Below are positions 15,543 through 23,917 of a stretch of DNA of 41,235 nucleotides, piece by piece. The notes under the pieces were generated by a model, which worked only from the letters and a program-made list of their open reading frames with translations, did no database searches and was not told where the DNA came from. Position numbers and translations under genes: made by a program. How positions within the stretch are numbered: the stretch's first letter is position 1; the number at the start of each line of letters is the position of its first letter. This DNA is from a virus: positions 1-41,235 of IMG/VR virus record IMGVR_UViG_3300031111_000017; one strand, given 5' to 3'.

Positions 15543-15770
15543 ATGGATATCGGGAAGGCAACCTGTCGGATTGAGCTAGATGGCATTGACGAAGCTATTG
15601 CGAAGCTGCAAGAGCTGGAATCAAAGATCAAATCCATCCGCGCGATGTGTCCTTGTTGTCCGTGCTGGTGGATGCCTTGGTATCCGCCCGTCAATGTTCC
15701 TTTTGCGTGGATTGACTGTGATGATATCAGAACCACGACATCCACGATTACCGAGAGCAAAGAGGAGTAG
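15543..15770 (+). CDS. Unknown protein with Cys/Trp/Pro-rich patch
   Basis: 75 aa; GAGGAG just upstream. A helical start (residues 9-33, heptad-like) runs into CPCCPCWWMPWYPP (36-49), a striking patch that could be a metal site or membrane-interface motif. No family. Lies between head and connector genes. Confidence 0.55.
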   Translation: MDIGKATCRIELDGIDEAIAKLQELESKIKSIRAMCPCCPCWWMPWYPPVNVPFAWIDCDDIRTTTSTITESKEE

Positions 15771-15771
15771 C

Positions 15772-16545
15772 ATGGGCAAGGTTGCAGACACACTCACATT
15801 TGCCGATGAGAAAGCCAAGATCAAGTCTTACTGTTTCATTGACGGAACCGACCACGACACGCTCTTGGAGGCTCTGTTCGATGCAGCGGTAGTCAAGGCT
15901 GACACATACCTGAACAACCCGTTCGAGGAGTTGAGGCCGACGATCGTGTGCGCGAGTGTCGCCGTTGGCGATACCGTGACGGTTGGCATTGGCAAGCTGC
16001 CTGAGTTGTCTGGAACCGAGATCCCCGAACGCTACTTGACGGCGAGTGGATCGGGTTCGCTATCCGTCCACTCGAACGATCTTGCCACCTACAAGGCGGC
16101 TGCTGCGCGAGACGAAGACGAGCGTGAGTTTGCTGTTGGTGATACCGATGGTGACACCGCGACGAATCTGGCTGCGCTAATCAACTCCACCACTCTCGGC
16201 GGCTCTTATGGGGCTGTCGGGGTGGATGGAGTATCCGCGTCTGTCGATGGCGCGACGATTACGCTATCGCGGCGGTATCCCGGTCATGGTGAGGTTTACG
16301 TCTCGAGTTCAAGCAAGACAACCCTTCTCGTAAGGCAGGTTAGGACGGCTATGAGTCTGCCTGCTGCGGTGAATCAGTGGATCTATCAGTACATCTATCG
16401 CCACTTCAAAAACCGGGGCGCACTGATCCAAGAGACGGTGACAGGCCAAGGTACAAAGATGTGGCTGTCGATGAAGTCCGAAGAAGCGGGGCTTGTGGAC
16501 AACTACGACCTGCTTGCTCCGTATCGCTTGGCTCCGGGGGCGTGA
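15772..16545 (+). CDS. Head-tail connector with inserted beta domain
   Basis: 257 aa. Residues 1-55 (fDAAVVKADTYLNNPF) and 195-257 (LPAAVNQWIYQYIYRHFKNRG) together match the helical HK97 gp6-like connector of about 100 aa. Between them, residues about 58-190 are a beta-rich insert (GDTVTVGIG..., eFAVGDTDGDTATNLAALIN, ITLSRRYPGHG), a module seen in other phage tail and structural proteins. GAGGAG precedes the ATG. Confidence 0.7.
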   Translation: MGKVADTLTFADEKAKIKSYCFIDGTDHDTLLEALFDAAVVKADTYLNNPFEELRPTIVCASVAVGDTVTVGIGKLPELSGTEIPERYLTASGSGSLSVHSNDLATYKAAAARDEDEREFAVGDTDGDTATNLAALINSTTLGGSYGAVGVDGVSASVDGATITLSRRYPGHGEVYVSSSSKTTLLVRQVRTAMSLPAAVNQWIYQYIYRHFKNRGALIQETVTGQGTKMWLSMKSEEAGLVDNYDLLAPYRLAPGA

Positions 16546-16904
16546 TGTTTGACCAGCGTATACGCATTGAGACAGGAAGCCGAACGGCGACTGCCACGTC
16601 TCCGACTGGGGCGTGGTCTTCGAGTTCTACCGAGACGAGATGGGCAGAGGCGGTAGTCATTTCTCCTGCACAAGCGGTGAATCGCTACCAGATTCCTTTT
16701 GACGACAAGCTGATGTGGGAGTTTCGGTTCAACGACGAGCCGTCGATCTCACTGGGCAATACGAGATTCGTGTGGGTGACAAACGGCCATCCGAACAACC
16801 TGAAGATCTACTGGCCAAGGTCAACCCCGATCAACGTTGACGGAGAGGGTCGCGTGACGACGGTGCTGGTTGAAGAGGATACAGAGGAGACAGCGAATGC
16901 CTAG
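16545..16904 (+). CDS. Head-tail adaptor (head closure) protein
   Basis: 119 aa. ATG overlaps the connector stop (TGATG). It begins MFDQRIRIETGSRTATA and continues with beta strands, the pattern of SPP1 gp16/HK97 gp7-like head closure proteins that seal the neck. Correct position between connector and gp10-like protein. Confidence 0.75.
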   Translation: MFDQRIRIETGSRTATATSPTGAWSSSSTETRWAEAVVISPAQAVNRYQIPFDDKLMWEFRFNDEPSISLGNTRFVWVTNGHPNNLKIYWPRSTPINVDGEGRVTTVLVEEDTEETANA

Positions 16905-17292
16905 CGCGTTTGTTTCAAACCTACCCATGGCGCTTGCGAAAGTAGTCGCCGAGTCTCAGAAGGCATTGAGATCAGCGGCGGACGTTGGGCGTAATCAGAC
17001 GGTGAAGAATCTGACCGGGGCGCGATCGGGGCGACAGTACAAAGTGCCGGGGACGAGCGTGACGTATACGGCGTCTGCCCCTGGTGAGTTCCCAGCCGTG
17101 CAGACTGGGCAGCTTCGATCAAATGTGCGTATACGGCCAGAGGGCGACGGGTATCAGGTAGGAACGGACGTTGAGCACGGGCTTTATCTGGAGAAGAAGC
17201 CACCGCAACAGGGCGGACGTGAGTGGCTGAAGCCATCTCTCGAGCAAGCAAGACCGGCAATGCTCGCGGAGTTGAGCAAGCGATGGTTCTAG
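16897..17292 (+). CDS. HK97 gp10-like neck/tail completion protein
   Basis: 131 aa. Helical N-terminus, then gRQYKVPGT, TYTASAPGEFPAVQTGQLR and a C-terminal gREWLKPSLEQ, all hallmarks of the gp10-like family that joins neck and tail. Two CGTATACG sites fall in this gene (17063 and 17128). Confidence 0.85.
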   Translation: MPSAFVSNLPMALAKVVAESQKALRSAADVGRNQTVKNLTGARSGRQYKVPGTSVTYTASAPGEFPAVQTGQLRSNVRIRPEGDGYQVGTDVEHGLYLEKKPPQQGGREWLKPSLEQARPAMLAELSKRWF

Positions 17293-17357
17293 ACGCGTTG
17301 GCTTGTGTTTGCGTATACGCGCTGGCGATGTGGATAGCGTGGAAGGTGAGGGCATAG
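17283..17357 (+). CDS. Possible 24-aa membrane peptide
   Basis: ATG 17283 overlaps the previous stop; the TAG ends directly before the next ATG. Almost the whole peptide is hydrophobic (ALACVCVYALAMWIAW) with a basic end. A CGTATACG site lies inside it (17312). Supported only by composition and tight packing. Confidence 0.4.
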   Translation: MVLDALACVCVYALAMWIAWKVRA

Positions 17358-17789
17358 ATGGCGGTAGAGACTGGACAAGCAATCATCACGGCGATCTACA
17401 ACCGGCTAACGGCTGACACGGCGCTCAAGGCTGCAATGGGCGGGTCAGTTCGGCTGTATCGGGTGATGGCTCCTGCTGATCCAGATATGCCTTACCTCGT
17501 TCATCGGATGGAGTCGGCAGCCTACGACCACTCCCAGTCAACCTACTGGCTCGATCTGTGGCACTACGGCGCGGACTCGGCAACTGTGGACACGATCATC
17601 GAGCGGATTCGCGTGCTGTTGGAGAACTGGCGGATAACAACCGGCGACTCGGAGATTGGAGCGGGGCGGATGCTGTTCAACCCGAAGGGGTCTGGATTCG
17701 TTCCTTCGGACAATAACCTCGTCTGGCACTACTCGACGATGTGGACGATTCACTACATGAGCAAGAGATTGATTGGACTGGTGTCATGA
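17358..17789 (+). CDS. Tail terminator protein
   Basis: 143 aa, ATG 17358. Pattern of DUF3168/gpU-like tail completion proteins: helical AIITAIYNRLTADTALKAAM, vRLYRVMAPADPDMPYLVH, then strands and an amphipathic helix ERIRVLLENW. It caps the tail tube and binds the neck. Its position between gp10-like and tube genes fits. Confidence 0.75.
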   Translation: MAVETGQAIITAIYNRLTADTALKAAMGGSVRLYRVMAPADPDMPYLVHRMESAAYDHSQSTYWLDLWHYGADSATVDTIIERIRVLLENWRITTGDSEIGAGRMLFNPKGSGFVPSDNNLVWHYSTMWTIHYMSKRLIGLVS

Positions 17790-18436
17790 AGATCTTCTGC
17801 GCGATTCCGAACCTTGGCGAGATTGCAACCGGCAATGTCTGGAACCTGCTCCACTGGAAGTCGGATCCGACGCTTGACATTGAGGTGTATCTGCCGGAGG
17901 GCGTTGTCCCTGGATCGAGGGCTCGGAATGTGATCCATCAAGCATTCCTCCAGTCCGATTGTGACGCGCTGTTCATGCTTGACGAGCGAACGGTTCCGCA
18001 GACGGCATATCTTGACAAGCTCTGCTACCACCTGCGGACAAAGGACATCGTGAGCGCGTGTGTCCAGACGATCCAGCTTGACGCAGCGAAACAGCCTCAT
18101 CTTGTTCCGCTTGGATTCCGATGGCATGACGACGTCGGCGGGTATCTGCACGAGAACTCGATTGGCCTGACGGAGATTCACACAGGGTCTATCTCGTGTT
18201 GTCTCGTGCGGCGAGAGGTGATGGAAAGGGTTGAACGGCCTGCATTTCAAACCGTATACGACGGCGAGTTCGGCGAAGAGGGAATGACATGCGACTTTGA
18301 CTTCTGTGAAAAGGTGAGGGCGGCTGGGTATCGGCTGTGGATGGACTACGACATGCTGTGCCGACATTACCAGCGGCTAGAGACGAAGAATATCAACGCA
18401 ATGCTGAACCGGGTCAACTGGGCAGCGAAGAGGTGA
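17786..18436 (+). CDS. Glycosyltransferase-like protein (GT-A type)
   Basis: 216 aa, ATG overlapping the previous stop. GT2-like layout: kIFCAIPNLGEI start, PGSRARNVIHQAFLQSDCD, a strand ending in FMLDERT where the acidic metal motif lies, then a late CDFDFCEKVRAAGYRLWMD and a His near the end (CRHYQ). The family transfers sugars from nucleotide donors. Its place between tail terminator and tube genes suggests co-expression with virion proteins and glycosylation of a structural protein (inference). Similar in kind to the gene at 23865. Confidence 0.7.
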   Translation: MKIFCAIPNLGEIATGNVWNLLHWKSDPTLDIEVYLPEGVVPGSRARNVIHQAFLQSDCDALFMLDERTVPQTAYLDKLCYHLRTKDIVSACVQTIQLDAAKQPHLVPLGFRWHDDVGGYLHENSIGLTEIHTGSISCCLVRREVMERVERPAFQTVYDGEFGEEGMTCDFDFCEKVRAAGYRLWMDYDMLCRHYQRLETKNINAMLNRVNWAAKR

Positions 18437-18440
18437 GATC

Positions 18441-19211
18441 ATGGCAAGGAAAGAGGGAATCACTAGCAGCACACCCGATCGGATTGTATTGGGTCCGGGG
18501 ATTGTGTATGCGAACTACCAGAATGGAACGGGGACTGAGCTCGGCGCGGTCCTTGGCGGCGGCACGGCGACGGTCAATCGCACGAAGCGATACATCATGC
18601 CCGACGGCGCAGTTGGCAAGATCAAGGATCTTGGCTTCATCGAGGCAGTTGACGCATCGCTCGAGCTGAACATGCTCGAGGTCACGAAAGACAACCTCGT
18701 GAAGTTCATCGCAGGCGCTGCGCAAAGGGCGTTTGCTTCTGCTGAAGCGGTTGGAACGGGCGATGGGACAACGACAATCTTCGAGCTTAACAACTCTTCG
18801 GACGGGTTGTCTGACGCTGTATTCGTTGACAGCACGCTCCAGTCGAGCGGCTCCACGGTGAGCGGGACGAGTCTTTCGTTCGCATCTGCGCCATCTAGCG
18901 GTTCTGCTGTGACGGCCGACTACTCCTACTCGGGAACGCCGAGCGATGGAGACTTCAGCCTGACGACCGGCGACACGGTGATTGCATCGGCTGACTACCT
19001 GACGAACATTGCGATCGTCTTCGAGTCAACGAGCGATGCAACCGATGGCGCAATCCTGATTCTGGACAACGCACTCCCGATGGGCGGCTTCACGCTGGGC
19101 ATCCCGACGGGGCAGGAAGAGATCGTTTTCCCAATTACGTGGGAAGCGCACTTTGCGGCCGGGTCTGAGACGACAGAGCCTTGGCGCTGGCTGCATCCGT
19201 ACAACACCTAG
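18441..19211 (+). CDS. Major tail tube protein
   Basis: 256 aa. Beta-rich with many Gly/Ser/Thr; N-terminus has vLGPGIVYANYQNG and VNRTKRYIMPDGAVGKIK like tube proteins, and a middle segment (residues 98-170) looks like an inserted beta domain with VGTGDGTTTIFEL. The gene precedes the tail chaperones, the normal order. Confidence 0.8.
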   Translation: MARKEGITSSTPDRIVLGPGIVYANYQNGTGTELGAVLGGGTATVNRTKRYIMPDGAVGKIKDLGFIEAVDASLELNMLEVTKDNLVKFIAGAAQRAFASAEAVGTGDGTTTIFELNNSSDGLSDAVFVDSTLQSSGSTVSGTSLSFASAPSSGSAVTADYSYSGTPSDGDFSLTTGDTVIASADYLTNIAIVFESTSDATDGAILILDNALPMGGFTLGIPTGQEEIVFPITWEAHFAAGSETTEPWRWLHPYNT

Positions 19212-19219
19212 GAGGGAAT

Positions 19220-19804
19220 ATGACTGACAAGGGCGCGGCCCCGATGGTTCGTGAGATGCCGGTGCTTGACATTGCCGGAAACGGATATCGGGTACGGAAA
19301 CTCGGGCTTCAGCAGATTGGCCATCTTGCCAAGATCTACGCCGCGTATTCATCGCTTACTGCGCGAGCAGCAATGCTGCAATCGATCAGCGACCCGACGC
19401 TATTGGGAACGTTCCTTCTCGATGCGTGTGCGATTGCGTTTGATGAGGTCGTTGAGCTGCTTGCGAGCGTGATTGGGATTGACGCAGGCATCTCAGACAA
19501 ACGCATGGCGAAGCTCAGAGAAGAGCACGACCGCAGGAATGCGCAACGTCTGGAGAATGGGCAAGAGGAAGTAGCATGGGTTGCCCCATCGAACGGCGGG
19601 ACAATCCGCGATCCTGAGACGTTCCCGCTCGACGCCCTTGTTGACGTCATTGAAGCTGTCATCGCACACGATGACGTGGTGTCTTTTTTCGACAAGTTCA
19701 GGCGGATGCTAAAAGGTCCAGCCCTGAAGAATCTGACGAAGCGTTTGAGCGCGGAATCGATCGCATCCAAGAAAGGTACGGGTGGACGGACGAAGAAATC
19801 CTAG
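19220..19804 (+). CDS. Tail assembly chaperone (gpG-like)
   Basis: 194 aa, GGAGGG upstream of ATG 19220. Helical, acidic protein between tube and tape measure genes. It contains a slippery heptamer at 19684-19690; when ribosomes slip -1 there, a longer product of about 277 aa is made that ends at 20052. gpG/gpGT pairs fold the tape measure protein and recruit tube subunits. Confidence 0.85.
   Translation: MTDKGAAPMVREMPVLDIAGNGYRVRKLGLQQIGHLAKIYAAYSSLTARAAMLQSISDPTLLGTFLLDACAIAFDEVVELLASVIGIDAGISDKRMAKLREEHDRRNAQRLENGQEEVAWVAPSNGGTIRDPETFPLDALVDVIEAVIAHDDVVSFFDKFRRMLKGPALKNLTKRLSAESIASKKGTGGRTKKS
19684..19690 (+). promoter_or_regulatory. Programmed -1 frameshift site
   Basis: T TTT TTC in the chaperone frame: six T at 19684-19689 and C at 19690, with codon boundaries exactly as needed (tcT TTT TTC). 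Shifted tRNAs re-pair as TTT TTT. The -1 frame is open from here to 20052. Confidence 0.85.
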
Positions 19805-20052
19805 CACTGCCATACTCGCGGCTTCTTCAGTTATTGCGCGTGACTGCGGAGGCCAAGAAGAACGAGCGTCGATGGGATGCGTTCTGGAGTTGGCGATCGA
19901 ATCCGCCAATGAAGGAAACGTCAAGCGGAAAGACTCAAGTGATTCCGTTTGACGAGTGGGCGGCAAAGATGGGATTCAGCGAGCCGAAGCTGCTTGAGCT
20001 GCCAGACAAGGACAAGATCGAGCGGATCATGAAGAGGGCGAGGGGCGAATAG
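19690..20052 (+). CDS. Tail chaperone frameshift extension (gpT-like part)
   Basis: The -1 frame adds 120 residues after Phe157 of the upstream protein. It reads acidic, then IQERYGWTDEEILALPYSRL and LLRVTAEAKKNERRWDAF, a pattern typical of gpT extensions. An ATG-like start is lacking at the natural beginning (the first plausible internal start, a GTG at 19834, falls inside the conserved part), so frameshifting is the best explanation for its expression. It ends on the tape measure start. Confidence 0.85.
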   Translation, partial: RQVQADAKRSSPEESDEAFERGIDRIQERYGWTDEEILALPYSRLLQLLRVTAEAKKNERRWDAFWSWRSNPPMKETSSGKTQVIPFDEWAAKMGFSEPKLLELPDKDKIERIMKRARGE

Positions 20053-22628
20053 TGGAAGTCTTCAAACTGTTTGGAACGATCAGCCTGAACAAAGATCAAG
20101 CCTTGAAGGACTTGAAGGATACCGTCAATGAGGCGGAGAAACAGTCCGGCAAGCTCCAGCAGGGTTTTGAGAAGGCTGGCAAGTCCGCCGAGAAATGGCT
20201 GAAGCGCGGTGCGACGGTTGCCGTCGCCGGTCTCACGGCTGCCATGGTTGGCGGCGTCAAGGCTGCTGCTGACTTCGAGACTTCCATGACAGAACTCGCC
20301 AAGGTGACGGATCCTGAAACGGCGGGATCTGTTGCCGCAAATATTCGCCAGATGTCCAAGGATATGCCAATTGCCCATGAAGCTCTGATGGGCATTGCCG
20401 CTGACGCTGGACGGCTTGGAGTTGAGGGCGTTGACAACATCCTTGCGTTCACTGAGACAGTTGCGCAGATCTCCGTAGCCACTGACATCATGGCGGAGGA
20501 AGCAGGAACGGACTTTGCGCGGCTTCTCAAGTTGCTTGGCGAGGACATCGAACAAGTAGACGAACTTGGATCTGCTATCAACGAACTGTCAAACAATATG
20601 GCAACGTCATCCAGCGAGATCGTAGACGGGATGCTGCGATCGTCTGCTGCATTGAAGGGGCTGAATCTCGGGACGGACGAAGTTGTTGCGCTGAATGCCG
20701 CAATGAATGAAGTATCCGAATCCTCGATGCGTGCAGGAACTGCGCTGCGTACTGTTGCTGAGAAGCTGAAGAATCCAGAGAAGATGAAGGAGCTTGCAAA
20801 CGTTCTCGGGATCACGGTTGAGGAGTTCCGGAATCTGCGCGACGAAGACCCGATGACGCTGTTCAAGGAACTTGCGCTTGCCATGAATGAAGGCGGGACG
20901 AAAGCAGAGGAGCTTACAGGCATCCTTGGCGAGAGCGCGTCCCGGCTCCAGGCACTTGGTACAAACTGGGAAGGTGTAGAGGAAGCCGTTCGGATGGCGA
21001 ATGCGGAATTTGAAAACGCAACGTCATTGCAGAATGAGTACAACGTCGCGTCGGATACATTCTCGAATCGCGTGCAAACGCTCAAGAACAACTTCCACGA
21101 CATCATGATCGACGTAGGCGATGCGCTGATGCCGACGCTTGATGAGTTCGTTTCGTGGATGAGGTCAAATACGCCAGAGATCTCAGAGCTTCTAACAGGA
21201 ATGGCCGAAGGGTTGGCAAAGACATTCGGGTGGATCCTCGAACACAAGGAAGGGCTCAGCACGGCGCTCACCGTGATTGGCACTGGGATTGCGGCTCTTG
21301 GGCTTGCATCCCTCCTGGCACATCTGAATCCGATTAGCCTTGCGATCGGAGCTGTATCTGCTGCCATTGCTGCGCTCATTGTGTATTGGGATGACGTTGT
21401 TGGGTTCTTCAAAGATGTTGGCAAGGCCGTTGGCGGGGCTTGGGAAAAAGTGAAGGGATGGTTTGGATTTGGCAAAAGCGCGGGAGAGGAGATCGCAGCC
21501 GGCCTGCGAGCAAGCAAGGAAGACATCACAAGCGCATTTGACGAGATCCTGACAGTTGAAGATCTGAAGAAAAAGGGGCGAGATCTCGGAGGGGCTTTTG
21601 CTGAGTCATTTGGTCAGGCTGCTGGAAGAGAGGCTGGAACTGGAATCACAGCAGGAACGCTAACAGGCGAAAGCAACATGCTAGGGTCAACGGTTGGTGG
21701 ATCTGCGGGTATTCCTGATCTCGTGCTCCCAGAAGATGAAACACTTACAGCATGGGAGCGATTCTGGCAATGCCTGAAAGATGGGACAGCCGATCTCAGC
21801 GAGTCTCTTGCGGAGATGTGGGAGAACACACGAGACGCAATTGGGAACGCAATTGCTGACATCACACTCGGAACAATCCGAGGGATGATGGCGCAAGCGG
21901 ACGCCCACAAGGAAGCGAAAGAGCAAATTCGCGAAGACACAACAACAACTCTAGAGGAAGAGAAGAAGGCACTCGATGAATCGCTTGAGGCTCTGCAATC
22001 AAATCTCGATACAGGTCTGATCTCGCAAAACGACTACACGGCGCAACGCATCGCGCTTATTGATGAGTTTGATGCGCGCGAGAAGGAACTGATGGAACAG
22101 CAGGAGTCGCGCCTTGCCGAGGAAGAGGAGCTGTACAAGAAGCAGAAGAAGTCCATCTGGGAGATCCTGAAGGACTCCGTGCGCGACGTTCTCAAGGCCA
22201 TCAAAGAGGAGCTGCTTCTCAAAGCCGCTGCTGCGCTTGCCGAGGCCATTGCAATGACGATTGGTCTGAATCCGCTTGCTGGTCCGAAGTATGGTGAAGC
22301 CGCCGCGTATGCCGCGGGCGCTGCTGGTTTGCAGATTGCCGGGTTTGAGCATGGCGGCGTCTTTGACCGGCCAACAGTGCTCCCTCCCCAGTTGATTGCT
22401 GAGGGCGGGGTTGCAGAGGCGTTTATCCCTCTTAGTCCTGATGTGCTTGGAAATATCGGGCGTGGGATTGCTGCGAATATGCCGCAGTCGGTTGGCGGCG
22501 AGATCGTGAATCAGTTCTACCTTGACAACGTGAAGATGGACTCAAGCGCAAGAGTGAACGAGCTGGCCGAACAGCTTTACTCGCTTCAACGTTCAAGGTC
22601 TCGAGGCGCAGAGGGGAGGCGGATGTGA
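20052..22628 (+). CDS. Tape measure protein
   Basis: 858 aa, GTG start overlapping the previous TAG. Residues 60-330 match TP901-like tape measure proteins (DFETSMTELAKVTDP, AGRLGVEGVDNILAF, GTDFARLLKLLGE, MRAGTALRTVAEKL). Hydrophobic segments at about 395-450, long coiled coils at about 620-700. It sets tail length, roughly 130 nm at 1.5 angstrom per residue (rule of thumb), and is ejected into the host during infection. No lytic domain is obvious. Confidence 0.92.
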   Translation: MEVFKLFGTISLNKDQALKDLKDTVNEAEKQSGKLQQGFEKAGKSAEKWLKRGATVAVAGLTAAMVGGVKAAADFETSMTELAKVTDPETAGSVAANIRQMSKDMPIAHEALMGIAADAGRLGVEGVDNILAFTETVAQISVATDIMAEEAGTDFARLLKLLGEDIEQVDELGSAINELSNNMATSSSEIVDGMLRSSAALKGLNLGTDEVVALNAAMNEVSESSMRAGTALRTVAEKLKNPEKMKELANVLGITVEEFRNLRDEDPMTLFKELALAMNEGGTKAEELTGILGESASRLQALGTNWEGVEEAVRMANAEFENATSLQNEYNVASDTFSNRVQTLKNNFHDIMIDVGDALMPTLDEFVSWMRSNTPEISELLTGMAEGLAKTFGWILEHKEGLSTALTVIGTGIAALGLASLLAHLNPISLAIGAVSAAIAALIVYWDDVVGFFKDVGKAVGGAWEKVKGWFGFGKSAGEEIAAGLRASKEDITSAFDEILTVEDLKKKGRDLGGAFAESFGQAAGREAGTGITAGTLTGESNMLGSTVGGSAGIPDLVLPEDETLTAWERFWQCLKDGTADLSESLAEMWENTRDAIGNAIADITLGTIRGMMAQADAHKEAKEQIREDTTTTLEEEKKALDESLEALQSNLDTGLISQNDYTAQRIALIDEFDAREKELMEQQESRLAEEEELYKKQKKSIWEILKDSVRDVLKAIKEELLLKAAAALAEAIAMTIGLNPLAGPKYGEAAAYAAGAAGLQIAGFEHGGVFDRPTVLPPQLIAEGGVAEAFIPLSPDVLGNIGRGIAANMPQSVGGEIVNQFYLDNVKMDSSARVNELAEQLYSLQRSRSRGAEGRRM

Positions 22629-23200
22629 GCGAGATTGCACGAGTGACCATCGGCGGGATTGCTGACACTGCACTGGGCCTTGTCCTGTTGCCGGATTATG
22701 ACGAGCCGATCCTTCCCGAGCCACGACAGCGATTCGTTGAAGTGCCGGGGCGGGCTGGCAGGCATGAGTTCACAGGGAGTATCGGGCCGCGTGTGATCAA
22801 TCTTCGCTTTGCCATCGTTGACGCAACGACACGGGCTGGGCTTCAAGCACTTATCCGCGACGTCTCGGATCTTCTGCTTGACGACGATGGACGGCCGAAG
22901 GATACGACACTCGTGTTCGACAAAGAGCCCAACTACACGTATACGGCGCGATATGCCGGGGGAATTCCAGTAGATCGGCTCATTCGCGGCACTGTTGGGG
23001 AATTCACGCTGCCTATGCTCTGCTCGGATCCCTACGCCTACGGCGCGGAGGATACGGACTCATTCACGATTACTGCTAGCGGACAAGAAGAGACGATCGA
23101 GAACGCGGGCGACTTCAAGACGCCGCCGACGATCACGATGGTTGTCAATTCAGGCACCATAACGGGCTTTACGCTCATGGTGAAACAACTCAAAACTTAG
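22625..23200 (+). CDS. Distal tail protein (Dit), N-terminal part
   Basis: 191 aa, GTG start overlapping the tape measure stop. N-terminal Dit domain: PEPRQRFVEVPGRAGRHEFT, vINLRFAIVD, then FTLPMLCSDPYAYG. It ends shortly after FKTPPTITMVVNSGTITGF, where normal Dit proteins (about 250 aa) continue into a second beta domain. That second domain is found instead at the C-termini of the proteins at 24639 and 28775. Dit forms the hexameric hub under the tail tube. Confidence 0.8.
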   Translation: MSEIARVTIGGIADTALGLVLLPDYDEPILPEPRQRFVEVPGRAGRHEFTGSIGPRVINLRFAIVDATTRAGLQALIRDVSDLLLDDDGRPKDTTLVFDKEPNYTYTARYAGGIPVDRLIRGTVGEFTLPMLCSDPYAYGAEDTDSFTITASGQEETIENAGDFKTPPTITMVVNSGTITGFTLMVKQLKT

Positions 23201-23213
23201 GGGGTGAGCGATT

Positions 23214-23612
23214 ATGGCAAGCTCATTCGTAACAGCGAAGGCGAACTCTATCCTCACGGCAGAGTTCAAGACGGCGACGATCTACGGCTCGTTGCATCTG
23301 GCAGATCCTGGCGACGCTGGGTCTGCAACGTGCGAAGTGGCGGATTCCTACTGCTACGCTCGCAAGGAGATCACGTGCGCGACAGACGCGACGGCGCGAT
23401 CTATCTCCAATACGAGCGCACTGGAATTTGACGCGGCGAGCGGTGGGAACTGGGGAACGATTACCCACTTGGGCGTCAACACCTGCTCGACGCAAGGCGA
23501 GACGGTGGACGTGGCTTACGGCTCGCTGACAGCATCGAAGCAGATTGACGACGGAGACCAGCTCAAGTTCGCAATCGGGAACATCTCGGTATCCATTGCA
23601 GCAGGTGCGTAG
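23214..23612 (+). CDS. Phage tail-region structural protein
   Basis: 132 aa, ATG 23214. Beta-rich, matching small phage proteins of the pattern 'FVTAKANSIL... LHLADPGDAGS... EVADSYCYARKEI', seen near tail fibres; function not established. Another frame over the same bases (23204-23431) is a shadow. Confidence 0.65.
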   Translation: MASSFVTAKANSILTAEFKTATIYGSLHLADPGDAGSATCEVADSYCYARKEITCATDATARSISNTSALEFDAASGGNWGTITHLGVNTCSTQGETVDVAYGSLTASKQIDDGDQLKFAIGNISVSIAAGA

Positions 23613-23917
23613 TGATCAAGTGGGCTGAGTGCAAACTGAAGCTCACCCCTGGACTACGCGCCCAGTCCACAAGGATCAGGGATGCGGAGGCGGCGGTTGA
23701 CTTCCATGCGGGGATCAATCTGCCGCCTTCCGAATTACCAAACGGGCCGATTGAACTGGTAATCCAGGGAAAACACGCGGATGTTGTTATCAAGCTGCTG
23801 TCCATGCTGAAAGACGGCAAGGGCGACACGCAGGAGATCATCGACGTTCTGAGGGGGTTGGCGAGTGATAGCGATTCTGCTACCAAACATGGGAACAATC
23901 CATGCTGCGCTGCATGA
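23612..23917 (+). CDS. Unknown 101-aa protein
   Basis: GTG 23612 overlaps the previous stop. N-terminal half beta, second half helical (HADVVIKLLSMLKDG). It overlaps the following glycosyltransferase gene by 53 bp. No family. Confidence 0.55.
   Translation: MIKWAECKLKLTPGLRAQSTRIRDAEAAVDFHAGINLPPSELPNGPIELVIQGKHADVVIKLLSMLKDGKGDTQEIIDVLRGLASDSDSATKHGNNPCCAA

Noticed and set aside
20096-21529. 477-codon - strand frame opposite the tape measure gene
   Set aside because: A shadow of a GC-biased, Ala-rich coding region; Ser/Ala/Pro-rich low-complexity product and no ribosome site.
23204-23431. 75-codon frame overlapping the 23214 gene
   Set aside because: The 23214 frame matches a known type of small phage protein and has the better boundaries; this one is its shifted reading.
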